This document shows positions 1-8,392 of a DNA stretch of 64,000 bases, one piece after another. Numbering within the stretch: the stretch's first letter is position 1; each line of letters opens with the position of its first letter. The stretch is from contig JADKEV010000004.1 of assembly GCA_016717855.1 (NCBI GenBank), positions 211,579 to 275,578 on the forward strand, written 5' to 3'. The stretch comes from Betaproteobacteria bacterium (GTDB taxonomy: Bacteria; Pseudomonadota; Gammaproteobacteria; Burkholderiales; Casimicrobiaceae). Both the position numbers and the translations under genes were made by a program. The notes beneath the pieces were generated by a model, which saw only the letters and a program-made list of their open reading frames with translations, was not told where the DNA came from and did no database searches.

Positions 1-184
1 GCTTGAACTGGTGGCAGGTGCCGCAGGCGACCGTGCTGTCGCTCGCCAGCTGCTCGTCCCAGAACAGGAGCTTGCCGAGGATGCGTTTCTGTTCGGTAGC
101 CGGATTCTCCGGCGGCACGGGCGGCGGCGCCAACGCGAAGGCGAGCGCCGGCCAGAGGCACAGCGTCAACGCCAGCCGGAACAT
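1..184 (-). CDS. Di-haem cytochrome c peroxidase/MauG-like protein, N-terminal fragment
   Basis: The 61 visible residues begin with a hydrophobic signal peptide (MFRLALTLCLWPALAFA) followed by a Pro-rich linker. Then comes the sequence LGKLLFWDEQLASDSTVACG and a CxxCH haem-binding motif (CGTCH). This layout, a short linker, then 'GK-LF-D..LS....-SC..CH', is typical of the first haem domain of the bacterial cytochrome c peroxidase/MauG family, which acts in the periplasm. The gene runs off the left edge, so the second haem domain cannot be checked and the substrate is unknown. The ATG lies only 2 bases after the stop of the lipoprotein gene upstream, so the two are probably co-transcribed. Confidence 0.75.
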   Translation of the reverse strand, partial: MFRLALTLCLWPALAFALAPPPVPPENPATEQKRILGKLLFWDEQLASDSTVACGTCHQFK

Positions 185-186
185 TG

Positions 187-903
187 TCACTTCTTCGTGC
201 CGACGTCCTTCAGCGTCTCCAGCTTGGCAAGGTTGATCTGGTCGAGCGCCTTTTTCATCGTCGGCATGTCGATGCCCTGGCCGTGGAGGTCGACCATGAA
301 ACGGGTGCCGACGATGACCGTGTATTCGCCGGACTTGGCGTTCTTGTCGTAACTTTCGTGGAAGCGGCGGCCGTTCGCGGTGCCGGTCTTTTCGTACCCG
401 GTGTCGGTTTCCTTGTCGAGTTCCATGTTCATCCACATCGCCGCCATCGACGCAAGACCCGACAGCGTGCCCGGATCGGTGATCTTCAGCTCCAGGCTGC
501 CGCCGCCGCCCTCGTAGCGCGCCTCGGCGTGGGAAACGACGATCCCCAGCCCGCCCCCCTTCTCACCCTCGGAAGACGTGCGCTTCATAGCGCCGATGGT
601 CTCCGGCAGCAGGCCCTTGAGTTCGCGGAAGTCGACCGGCTCGACCGCCGCCCCGACGCTCTTTGCCGCCTCGCCCACGGCGCCGCCGACGGCCACGCCC
701 ATCTTCGCCATCGCCGCGGCCAGGCCCTCGCCGCCTTTCCTGGCCGCCTCCTCCATTTCCTTCGCGGCCTGCTCCATCTGCTTGCCGGCGTCATTGAGTT
801 TCTTTGCCGCGTCTTCCTTCGCCACTTCTTCAGGCGACTTGCCGCAGCCCGCGGCGAGCAGCAGCAGTGCCGCCAAGGACAGAAACTGAATTTGCTTGCG
901 CAT
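187..903 (-). CDS. Putative lipoprotein of unknown function
   Basis: A 238-residue protein starting at MRKQIQFLSL. The start is supported by an AGGAG ribosome site a few bases upstream; an in-frame extension to 969 lacks one and would bury the signal peptide. The N-terminus is a clear lipoprotein signal with lipobox LAAGC, so it is probably anchored in the envelope. Residues ~25-80 are Ala/Lys/Glu-rich and look like an amphipathic helix or coiled coil. The remainder is a mixed alpha/beta region with no motif I recognise. The gene precedes the cytochrome c peroxidase-like gene by 2 bases, which suggests an operon. Function not assigned. Confidence 0.75.
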   Translation of the reverse strand: MRKQIQFLSLAALLLLAAGCGKSPEEVAKEDAAKKLNDAGKQMEQAAKEMEEAARKGGEGLAAAMAKMGVAVGGAVGEAAKSVGAAVEPVDFRELKGLLPETIGAMKRTSSEGEKGGGLGIVVSHAEARYEGGGGSLELKITDPGTLSGLASMAAMWMNMELDKETDTGYEKTGTANGRRFHESYDKNAKSGEYTVIVGTRFMVDLHGQGIDMPTMKKALDQINLAKLETLKDVGTKK

Positions 904-940
904 GGTCTTCTCCTTCAATCTTCGATCGGTGCGATCGCGG

Positions 941-2413
941 TCAGGCCGTTCCGCCCACGGTGATCGCATCGATCCGCAACGTCGGCTGGCCCACGCCGAC
1001 CGGCACGCTCTGGCCTTCCTTGCCGCAGACGCCCACGCCCAGGTCCATCGCCAGATCGTTGCCTATCATCGCGACCCGCGTCAACGCGTCTGGACCGTTG
1101 CCGATCAGCGTGACGCCGCGCACCGGATAGGTGACGCGGCCGTTCTCGATCTTGTACGCCTCCGAGGCGCTGAACACGAACTTGCCGTTGGTGATGTCGA
1201 CCTGCCCGCCCTCGAAGCTCGCCGCGAAGATCCCGTCCCTGACCGAGGCGATGATTTCCTGCGGATCGCGATCGCCGTTGAGCATCAGCGTGTTGGTCAT
1301 CCGCGGCATCGGCAGGCTCGCGTACGATTCGCGCCGGCCGTTGCCGGTGACCGGCACGCCCATCAGCCGCGCGTTCATCGTGTCCTGCATGTAGCCGACC
1401 AGCACGCCGTCCTCGATCAGCACGTTGCGCCGCGTCGGATTGCCTTCGTCGTCCACGTTGAGCGACCCGCGCCGGTCGGCGAGGGTGCCGTCGTCGATCA
1501 CGGTGACGCCGCGGGCGGCGACGCGCTGCCCGATGCGCCCGGAAAACGCCGACGCCCCCTTGCGGTTGAAGTCGCCTTCGAGGCCGTGCCCGACCGCCTC
1601 GTGCAGCAGGATGCCCGGCCAGCCGGCGCCGAGCACAACGGTTGTCGTGCCTGCCGGCGCATCCCGGGCGTCGAGGTTGATCGTGGCGGTGCGCACCGCG
1701 TCGTCGACGTAGCTTTGCAGGACGTCGTCGGTGAAGTAACCGTAGCCGAAGCGCCCGCCACCGCCCGAGCGGCCCTGTTCGCGCCGTCCGCCGTCCTCGG
1801 CGATCACCTGCAGCGACACGCGCACCAGCGGCCGCACGTCAGCGGCGATCACGCCATCGCTCCGCGCGACCAGGATGACCTCGAACTCCGCGCCCAGCGA
1901 GGCCATCACCTGCGTGATCCGGGAATCCTTCGCGCGCGCCATCCGCTCCAGGCGACCCAGCAGCGCGACCTTGTCCGCGTCGCCGAGGCTGGCGAGCGGA
2001 TCGAGCGCCGAATACAGCAGCCGCTCCGGGCGCATCTGCGCGCCGGTCGTCAGGTCGGCGCACGCGCTCTGCCCCTGGCGGCCGATCGCGCGCGTCGCCG
2101 CCGCGGCCTCGTGCAACGCGGCGACGCTGATCTCGTCGGAATACGCGAACGCAGTCTTCTCCCCGCTGACCGCGCGCACGCCCACCCCCTGGTCGATATT
2201 GAAGCTGCCCGCCTTGACGATGCCTTCCTCCAGGCTCCAGCCTTCGCTGCGGGCGTACTGGAAATACAGGTCGGCGTAGTCGACCTGGTGCGCGTGCATG
2301 GATCCCAGCACGCTGGAGAGCGCGTGGATATCGAGCCCGTACGGCGTGATCAGTGCGGACACCGCCGCGTCGAGCGCGGGGCCGTGCACCCCCGGAATGG
2401 ACAAATCAGTCAA
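941..2413 (-). CDS. tldD: Metalloprotease TldD
   Basis: A 490-residue protein close to the usual TldD length (~480). The zinc site HEAVGHGLEGD (the HExxxH signature of the TldD/PmbA family) is at about residue 270, and the flanking text (GWPGILLHEAVGH) is family-typical. TldD pairs with PmbA/TldE to form a heterodimeric cytosolic protease that trims unfolded or modified peptides; no pmbA is seen here. The start is a TTG at 2413, since no ATG occurs until about residue 39. A TATAAT on the minus strand at 2443-2448, about 30 bases upstream, could be the -10 element of its own promoter. It lies downstream of livF, separated by 74 bases containing a strong GC-rich hairpin. Confidence 0.93.
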   Translation of the reverse strand: MTDLSIPGVHGPALDAAVSALITPYGLDIHALSSVLGSMHAHQVDYADLYFQYARSEGWSLEEGIVKAGSFNIDQGVGVRAVSGEKTAFAYSDEISVAALHEAAAATRAIGRQGQSACADLTTGAQMRPERLLYSALDPLASLGDADKVALLGRLERMARAKDSRITQVMASLGAEFEVILVARSDGVIAADVRPLVRVSLQVIAEDGGRREQGRSGGGGRFGYGYFTDDVLQSYVDDAVRTATINLDARDAPAGTTTVVLGAGWPGILLHEAVGHGLEGDFNRKGASAFSGRIGQRVAARGVTVIDDGTLADRRGSLNVDDEGNPTRRNVLIEDGVLVGYMQDTMNARLMGVPVTGNGRRESYASLPMPRMTNTLMLNGDRDPQEIIASVRDGIFAASFEGGQVDITNGKFVFSASEAYKIENGRVTYPVRGVTLIGNGPDALTRVAMIGNDLAMDLGVGVCGKEGQSVPVGVGQPTLRIDAITVGGTA

Positions 2414-2487
2414 GCGTGGCCCCGGTGGAGGAGAAAGACGTGATTATAGACCGGGTCGTGGCCCGGGCCGCGCGGCCCCGGGGGCCG

Positions 2488-3210
2488 CTACGCGCTTTGT
2501 CCCAGGTAGCTTTGCGCGACGCGCGGGTTGTGCGCCAGCTCGGCGCTGGGACCGGAGAGAACCAGTTCCCCGGTCTCCAGCACGTAGCCGGTGTCGGCGA
2601 CCTGCAGCGCCACGCGGGCATTCTGCTCGACCAGCAGGATCGACACGCCCGTGGCCTGCAGCGCGGCAATGGTGTGGAAGATCTCCTTGACGATGCGCGG
2701 GGCGAGGCCCAGGCTGGGCTCGTCGAGCATCAGCAGGCGCGGCTTGCTCATCAGCGCCCTGCCCAGCGCCAGCATCTGCCGCTCGCCGCCGGAGAGCGTT
2801 CCCGCCAGCTGCTCGCGGCGTTCGGCCAGGCGGGGGAACAACGCGTAGACGTCATCCAGTGACGCACGGATGGTCCGGTCGCGCCGGCGGTAGCGGCAGA
2901 ACGCGCCGAGCTGCAGGTTGTCGGCGACGCTCATCTCCGCGAACAGCTCGCGCCGCTCGGGCACCAGGCAGAGTCCGTTCTCGACGCGGTCCTCGATCGA
3001 GGCATTGGCCAGCGACTGCCCCTCGAAACGGATCTCGCCGTGGAACGGGAGCAGGCCCATGATCGCCGAGAGCAGCGTGGTTTTCCCCGCGCCATTGGGG
3101 CCGATCACGGTGACGATCTGCCCCATCCCGACGGCGAGCGATATGCGGTGGACCGCCTCCACCTTGCCGTAGCGGATGGAGACGTTGTCGACGGCGAGCT
3201 GCGTGGTCAT
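2488..3210 (-). CDS. livF: Branched-chain amino acid type ABC transporter ATP-binding protein LivF
   Basis: A 240-residue ABC ATPase with Walker A GPNGAGKTT, signature LSGGERQ and Walker B LLMLDEPSLGL, followed by the H-loop-equivalent region ILLVEQNARVAL. The ending (YLGQ) and the VEQN motif mark the LivF subfamily of hydrophobic amino acid transporters, not LivG (VEHD). Its ATG overlaps the stop of the livMG fusion gene by one base (TGATG), so translation is coupled. It completes a livK-livH-livMG-livF set. Substrate specificity cannot be read from the ATPase. Confidence 0.92.
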   Translation of the reverse strand: MTTQLAVDNVSIRYGKVEAVHRISLAVGMGQIVTVIGPNGAGKTTLLSAIMGLLPFHGEIRFEGQSLANASIEDRVENGLCLVPERRELFAEMSVADNLQLGAFCRYRRRDRTIRASLDDVYALFPRLAERREQLAGTLSGGERQMLALGRALMSKPRLLMLDEPSLGLAPRIVKEIFHTIAALQATGVSILLVEQNARVALQVADTGYVLETGELVLSGPSAELAHNPRVAQSYLGQSA

Positions 3211-4994
3211 CAGGCGGCGCCCAGGTACGCTTCGCGCACCGCCGGGTTGCGCTGGATATCCGCGGGCAGGCCTTCGGCCAGTTTCTGGCCGAAGTCCATC
3301 ACGACCAGCCGATGCGTGAGCCCCATGACGAAATCCATGTCGTGCTCGACCAGCAGGATGCTCATGCCCTCGCCCTGGAGCTGCCGCAGCAGGTTCGCCA
3401 GTTCCTGCTTTTCGGCGTAGCGCAGGCCCGCAGCCGGCTCGTCCAGCAGCAACAGCGCGGGATCGGCCGCCAGCGCGCGCGCGATCTCCACGACGCGCTG
3501 CTTGCCCAGCGGCAGGCTGCCCGCCGCGTCGTGCAGCTGCGCACCCAGGCCCACGCGCCGGATCTGCTGCGCGGCCAGGTACCGGACCCGCGCCTCGTCG
3601 TCGCCATCGAGCTTCAGGCATGCCTTGGCCACGCCGCTCCGGGTGCGCAGGAACGCCCCCAGCGCGACATTGTCGAGCACGCTCATCTGGCCGATCAGCT
3701 TGACGTGCTGGAACGTGCGCGCGAGGCCCCGCGCCGCGATGTGGTACGGCGCGAGGCCGCTGATCGTCTCGCCGTTGAACCGGACGTTGCCGCGCGTCAG
3801 TGGCAGCAACCCGCTGATCAGGTTGAACATCGTGCTCTTGCCGGCGCCGTTGGGGCCGATGAGCCCGAGTATCTCGCCCTGGCGCAATTCGAACGACAGG
3901 TTGTTCACGGCGACCAGCCCGCCGAACTCCTTTGTCGCGTCCAGCACTTCCAGCAGTGGCCGGCCCGTCGCCGCCGCGACCGCGCGATGCGCGAGCGCCG
4001 GCGCCGGCGCCGGGTCGGCCGGCCGGCGCCGCGGCAGCAGCCGCTGCACCAGCGGCGTCAGGCCATCCGGCGCGCGCTGCAGCAACACGACGATCAGGAT
4101 GCCGAACACGATGACCTCGAACTGGCCCGTCTGGCCCAGCAGCTTGGGCAGGAAATCCTGCAGCACCTCCTTGAGCAGCGTGATCAGCGTCGCGCCGATC
4201 ACCGCGCCCCAGACGTTGCCCGCGCCGCCGACCACGGCCATGAACAGGTACTCGATGCTGGCGGTCAGGCTGAACGGCGTCGGATTGACGAAGCGCTGCA
4301 GGTGCGCGTAGAGCCAGCCCGAGACGCAGGCGAGCAGCGCCGCGTAGAGGAACACGATGCTCTTCAGCTTCGCGCCATCGACGCCGAAGGCTTCGGCCAT
4401 CGTCAGGCTGCCCTTCAGCGCGCGGACCGCGCGGCCCAGCCGGGAGTCGAGCAGATTGTGCGTCCCCCACAGCGCCGCCAGCGCGATCGCCCAGATCAGG
4501 TAGTAGAAATGCCGCTCCTGGCGGAGTTCGAACCCGAAGATGCTCAGCGCCGGGATGCCGGTGAGGCCCGTGAAGCCGCCCAGGTTGGGCAGCGTGCCGA
4601 ACAGGTAGAACAGGCTGATGCCCCACGCGATCGTTGCCAGCGGCAGGAAATGCCCGCTCATGCGCAGCGTCACGAAGCCCAGCATCATCGCGATCGCCGC
4701 GGTGGCCAGCAGCCCGATCAGCAGCGTGAGCCACGGCGACCAGCCGAACATCGTCGTGAGGATCGCGGTCGCATACGCGCCGACGCCGACGAACGCCGCC
4801 TGCCCGAACGACGTCTGCCCGGCCACGCCGGTCAGCAACATGAGCCCGAGCGCCACCAGGCTGTAGAGCCCGATGTAGTTGAGCAGCGTGACGTAGAACT
4901 GCGGCACCACGGCCGGCGCCACGGCCAGCGCGGCCAGCGTCGCCCACACGGGCCAGCGCCGGACGAACGCCGAACGGGGAGCGCCTGCGCTCAT
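3210..4994 (-). CDS. LivM-LivG fusion: ABC transporter permease joined to ATPase
   Basis: A 594-residue protein with two parts. Residues ~1-310 are a polytopic LivM-type permease (typical segments LTGVAGQTSFGQAAFVGVGA and VVGGAGNVWGAVIGA). After an Ala/Pro linker, residues ~345-594 form a LivG-type ATPase with Walker A GPNGAGKST, Walker B LLLLDEPAAGL and the VEHDMDFV motif. The two are separate genes in E. coli, but fused forms occur in this transporter family. The signature sequence reads LPLGKQR where LivG proteins usually have LPYGQQR. The start at 4994 overlaps the livH stop by 4 bases (ATGA), and this is preferred to an upstream ATG at 5033 within livH. Confidence 0.9.
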   Translation of the reverse strand: MSAGAPRSAFVRRWPVWATLAALAVAPAVVPQFYVTLLNYIGLYSLVALGLMLLTGVAGQTSFGQAAFVGVGAYATAILTTMFGWSPWLTLLIGLLATAAIAMMLGFVTLRMSGHFLPLATIAWGISLFYLFGTLPNLGGFTGLTGIPALSIFGFELRQERHFYYLIWAIALAALWGTHNLLDSRLGRAVRALKGSLTMAEAFGVDGAKLKSIVFLYAALLACVSGWLYAHLQRFVNPTPFSLTASIEYLFMAVVGGAGNVWGAVIGATLITLLKEVLQDFLPKLLGQTGQFEVIVFGILIVVLLQRAPDGLTPLVQRLLPRRRPADPAPAPALAHRAVAAATGRPLLEVLDATKEFGGLVAVNNLSFELRQGEILGLIGPNGAGKSTMFNLISGLLPLTRGNVRFNGETISGLAPYHIAARGLARTFQHVKLIGQMSVLDNVALGAFLRTRSGVAKACLKLDGDDEARVRYLAAQQIRRVGLGAQLHDAAGSLPLGKQRVVEIARALAADPALLLLDEPAAGLRYAEKQELANLLRQLQGEGMSILLVEHDMDFVMGLTHRLVVMDFGQKLAEGLPADIQRNPAVREAYLGAA

Positions 4995-6031
4995 TGGTCC
5001 TCTTCGTGGTGGCGCGTCTTCAGCGACCGCCACAGCAGCACCGGGATGATCAGCGTGAAGACGATGACCTCCTTGTACTGGCTGGCCCAGAACGACGCGT
5101 AGCTTTCGATCAGTCCGATCAGCAGCGCGCCGGCCGCGGCCAGCGGGTAGCTGACCAGGCCGCCGATGATGGCGCCGACAAAGCCCTTCAAGCCGACCAG
5201 GAAGCCCGAGTCGTAGTAGACGGTGGTGATCGGCCCGATCAGCACGCCGGAAAACGCGCCCAGCGCCGCGGCGACGGTCAGAGTCAGCGCGCCGGCGAAG
5301 TTGGGGCTGATGCCGACCAGCCGCGCGCCGACGCGATTGAACGCGGTGGCCATCAGCGCCTTGCCGTATAGAGTCTGGCTGAACGCCCAGTAGAGGCCGC
5401 CGATGGCGAGCGCGCTCACGCCATAGACGTACAGGCTTTGCCCGCTGACGTTAATGCCCCCGAGCTGGTACATCGCGTCGGTAAACGCCGGCGTCCGCGA
5501 GCCTTCGGCCCCGAAGAACAGCAACCCCATGCCGCCCAGCACGAAATGCACGGCGACCGCCACGATCAGCAGCACCAGCACCGAGCCCTGGGCCACCGGC
5601 TGGATCGCGATCCGGTACAGCAGCGGCCCGATGGCTGTCACCGAAAGGATGGCCAGGCACACCTGCCATCCCAGCGCCAGCTTCAGCGGCGCGGCGAACC
5701 ACAACAGTGCGGCGACCAGTGCCGGCGCAACCAGCCAGCCCGCGACCGCGAGCATGTACGCGCGCGCCGCCGCCCGCCGCCTGGCCAGCGCCACCAGCTC
5801 GAGGATCGTCGCGATGACGGCCATCGCCAGCAGCAGCCAGATGGTCTTGGGCACGGCGCCGTTCTGCAACGCCGCCAGCGACAGCGCCCCGAACGCGACG
5901 AACTCTCCCTGCGGCACGAAGACCACGCGCGTCACCGCGAAGACCAGCACCAGCGCCAGCGCCAGCAGCGCGTAGATCGCACCGTTGGTCAGCCCATCCT
6001 GCGCCAGCAGCGCGGCGATCTGGAGGTTCAT
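4991..6031 (-). CDS. livH: Branched-chain amino acid type ABC transporter permease LivH
   Basis: A 346-residue inner-membrane permease with about nine hydrophobic segments. The N-terminus (GLTNGAIYALLALALVLVF, then a QGEFVAFGA segment) and the C-terminal GLKGFVGAIIGGLVSYPLAA are hallmarks of LivH proteins. An insertion of roughly 40 residues (~75-120) makes it longer than E. coli LivH (308). It follows the binding-protein gene after a 63-base gap that holds a terminator-like hairpin, and it overlaps the next gene by 4 bases. It should form the translocation pore with the LivM half of the fusion protein. Confidence 0.9.
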   Translation of the reverse strand: MNLQIAALLAQDGLTNGAIYALLALALVLVFAVTRVVFVPQGEFVAFGALSLAALQNGAVPKTIWLLLAMAVIATILELVALARRRAAARAYMLAVAGWLVAPALVAALLWFAAPLKLALGWQVCLAILSVTAIGPLLYRIAIQPVAQGSVLVLLIVAVAVHFVLGGMGLLFFGAEGSRTPAFTDAMYQLGGINVSGQSLYVYGVSALAIGGLYWAFSQTLYGKALMATAFNRVGARLVGISPNFAGALTLTVAAALGAFSGVLIGPITTVYYDSGFLVGLKGFVGAIIGGLVSYPLAAAGALLIGLIESYASFWASQYKEVIVFTLIIPVLLWRSLKTRHHEEDQ

Positions 6032-6044
6032 CGGTGCGGTTTCC

Positions 6045-6075
6045 GGATAAAGAAAGGCCGAGCATGCGCTCGGCC
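6045..6075 (-). terminator. Hairpin attenuator between livK and livH
   Basis: On the minus strand an 8-bp perfect stem (GGCCGAGC / GCTCGGCC, 6056-6063 with 6068-6075) closes a 4-base loop and is followed by TTTCTTTATCC. This has the form of a weak intrinsic terminator. Placed just after the binding-protein gene, it would allow more binding protein than membrane subunits, a common arrangement in ABC operons. Partial read-through is inferred. Confidence 0.65.
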
Positions 6076-6094
6076 CCGATTCATGGCAATGGGC

Positions 6095-7234
6095 TTACTT
6101 CTCCAGGACCCACTTGCCGTCGACGATCTGCAGCATGACGCGCGCGCGGCTGTCGAAGCCCAGGTGGTCGGTCGCGGTCATCGTGTACACGCCATGCGTG
6201 CCGACGGCTTCCTTGACGCCTTCGAGCCCGTCCCGCAACGCGGCGCGGAACTCCCTGGTGCCCGGCTGGCCCTTCTTCAGCGCTTCGGGAACCGCGCGCT
6301 GCAGCAGCATTGCCGCATCCCACGCGTGGCCGCCGAAGGTCGAGCGCTGGCCGAATTTTGCCTCGTACTTCCCGACGTAGTCAGCGGCGACCTTCTTGAT
6401 CGGATTGGAATCAGGCAATTGTTCGTAGACCAGCATCGGCCCCGACGGCAGGAACGACCCGTTGCCATCGGCGCCGACGACGCGGATGAAATCGGCATTC
6501 GCCACGCCATGCGTCTGGTAGATCTTGCCCTTGTAGCCGCGCGCCTTGAGTTCCTTGTGCGGCGTCGCCGCCGGCGTTCCCGATGCCGCGATGAGTACCG
6601 CGTCCGCGTTCGCGGCGATGAGCTTGAGCACCTGGCCGGTGACGCTGGCGTCGCTGCGGTTGTACTTCTCCTCGGCGGCGATGGTGATGCCGGCAGCCGC
6701 GGTCGCACGTTTCATTTCCCCCAGCCAGCCTTCGCCGTAGGCGTCGTTGAAGCCCACGTAGCCCAGCGTCTTGACGCCGTGCGCCTTCATGTGGCCGACG
6801 ATCGCGTCGGCCATCAGCGAGTCGTTCTGCGGCGTCTTGAATATCCACTTCGTCTTGGGATTCGCGGGATCGATGATGCGCGCGGACGCCGCCATCGAGA
6901 TCATCGGGGTTTCCGCCTCGGCCGCGACGTCGACCATCGCCAGCGAATTCGGCGTGATGGTCGAGCCGAGGATCACGTCGACCTTGTTTTCCGCGATCAG
7001 CTTGCGCGTGTTCGTGACCGCCCGCGTCGTGTCCGATGCGTCGTCGAGGATGATCCAGTTGACCTTCTGCCCGGCGATGGTGGTGGGCAACAGCTCGAAC
7101 GTGTTCTTTTCGGGTATCCCGAGCGAGGCCGCCGGTCCGGTCGTGGACAGGGTAACCCCGACGTTGATGTCGGCCAGCGCGCTGGCGCTGCAGGCAAGCG
7201 CGGTCAACGCGACGAGCAGTCTGACGGATTTCAT
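6095..7234 (-). CDS. livK: Periplasmic amino-acid-binding protein of the Liv ABC transporter
   Basis: A 379-residue protein with a signal peptide (MKSVRLLVALTALACSASALA) and a type I periplasmic binding fold. Visible family features include the start DINVGVTLSTTGPAASLG, the DDASD and SMAASARI segments and GYVGFNDAYGEGW. The ATG has a good AGGAG site. It is the first gene of the liv operon, so it probably delivers branched-chain or aromatic amino acids or related small carboxylates to LivH/LivMG/LivF. The family is broad and the ligand is not certain. A 14-bp perfect palindrome lies ~115 bases upstream. Confidence 0.88.
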   Translation of the reverse strand: MKSVRLLVALTALACSASALADINVGVTLSTTGPAASLGIPEKNTFELLPTTIAGQKVNWIILDDASDTTRAVTNTRKLIAENKVDVILGSTITPNSLAMVDVAAEAETPMISMAASARIIDPANPKTKWIFKTPQNDSLMADAIVGHMKAHGVKTLGYVGFNDAYGEGWLGEMKRATAAAGITIAAEEKYNRSDASVTGQVLKLIAANADAVLIAASGTPAATPHKELKARGYKGKIYQTHGVANADFIRVVGADGNGSFLPSGPMLVYEQLPDSNPIKKVAADYVGKYEAKFGQRSTFGGHAWDAAMLLQRAVPEALKKGQPGTREFRAALRDGLEGVKEAVGTHGVYTMTATDHLGFDSRARVMLQIVDGKWVLEK

Positions 7235-7348
7235 CGTAGCATCTCCTGAAAACATTTCTAAGTGAATGATCATGGCAGCGCGGAACCGGTCCGTTGCCTT
7301 GGCTGGCGGCCCTCCTCCGAGCCGCGCATGCGGCGGATTGTGGCACCA

Positions 7349-7362
7349 ACCGACCGGTCGGT
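7349..7362. promoter_or_regulatory. Perfect 14-bp palindrome, candidate TetR-family operator
   Basis: ACCGACCGGTCGGT is a perfect inverted repeat in the 236-base gap between livK and mscL. Palindromes of this composition are common operators of TetR/AcrR-type regulators, including regulators of fatty acid and branched-chain amino acid use in proteobacteria. Its place upstream of livK fits such a role. No regulator gene is adjacent, so the assignment is inferred. The rest of the gap shows nothing else I can name. Confidence 0.4.
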
Positions 7363-7470
7363 CAATCGACGCCGTCCCCGATTCCGGCCTGCGCGCGCGC
7401 CCGAATTTGAGCCAGATCAAACAATTCGCAGCGCGGACCGGAAGACGAGCCGCCGATCCGGCACCAAGCG

Positions 7471-7893
<423 letters not shown>

Positions 7894-7990
7894 CGTTCAT
7901 CTCCCTGTTGTCGCAACTGCCGCTTCATCCCGCGTCCGGATCGGGCCGCACCGCACGAGGCAGCCGGTCGATTGATCCCGGGCACCCCTG

Positions 7991-8329
7991 TCAGACCGCA
8001 GCTTCGCCGGTCTCGCCGGTCCTGATGCGCACCACCTGCTCGACCGCGGTGACGAAGATCTTGCCGTCGCCGATCTTGCCGGTGCGCGCCGCCTTGACGA
8101 TGGCATCGATCGCCGCGTCGACCAGAGCGTCGGCGACGACGATCTCGATCTTCACCTTGGGCAGGAAATCGACCACATATTCGGCGCCCCGATAGAGCTC
8201 GGTGTGGCCCTTTTGGCGCCCGAATCCCTTGACTTCGGTCACGGTCAGGCCGCTGACGCCGATTTCCGATAAAGCTTCGCGGACTTCGTCGAGCTTGAAG
8301 GGCTTGACTATGGCTTCGATCTTCTTCAT
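7991..8329 (-). CDS. glnB: Nitrogen regulatory protein PII
   Basis: A 112-residue protein, the exact length of PII. It carries the T-loop tyrosine in the context GHTELYRGAEYVVDFLPK (Tyr51, the uridylylation site) and the C-terminal signature GKIGDGKIFV. PII senses 2-oxoglutarate and ATP/ADP and controls glutamine synthetase adenylylation, NtrB/NtrC and AmtB. The ATG at 8329 begins MKKIEAIVKPF as in other PII proteins; a GTG at 8341 is also in frame but less likely. It follows nadE by 63 bases, the conserved arrangement of glnB rather than of glnK (next to amtB). It is relevant to the sigma-54 promoter of the urt operon. Confidence 0.95.
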   Translation of the reverse strand: MKKIEAIVKPFKLDEVREALSEIGVSGLTVTEVKGFGRQKGHTELYRGAEYVVDFLPKVKIEIVVADALVDAAIDAIVKAARTGKIGDGKIFVTAVEQVVRIRTGETGEAAV

Positions 8330-8392
8330 TGCGTGCTCCACAGCTGTGAAATTCGTCGGACCGGGGTCAAGCTTACACTACGCCGCGGCCTT

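Noticed and set aside
896..2443. A plus-strand open frame of 515 codons
   Set aside because: Antisense to tldD, no motif, composition of a shadow frame.
3312..5102. A long plus-strand open frame across the liv genes
   Set aside because: It is antisense to clear ABC transporter domains and has the Gln/Arg-rich composition of shadow frames.
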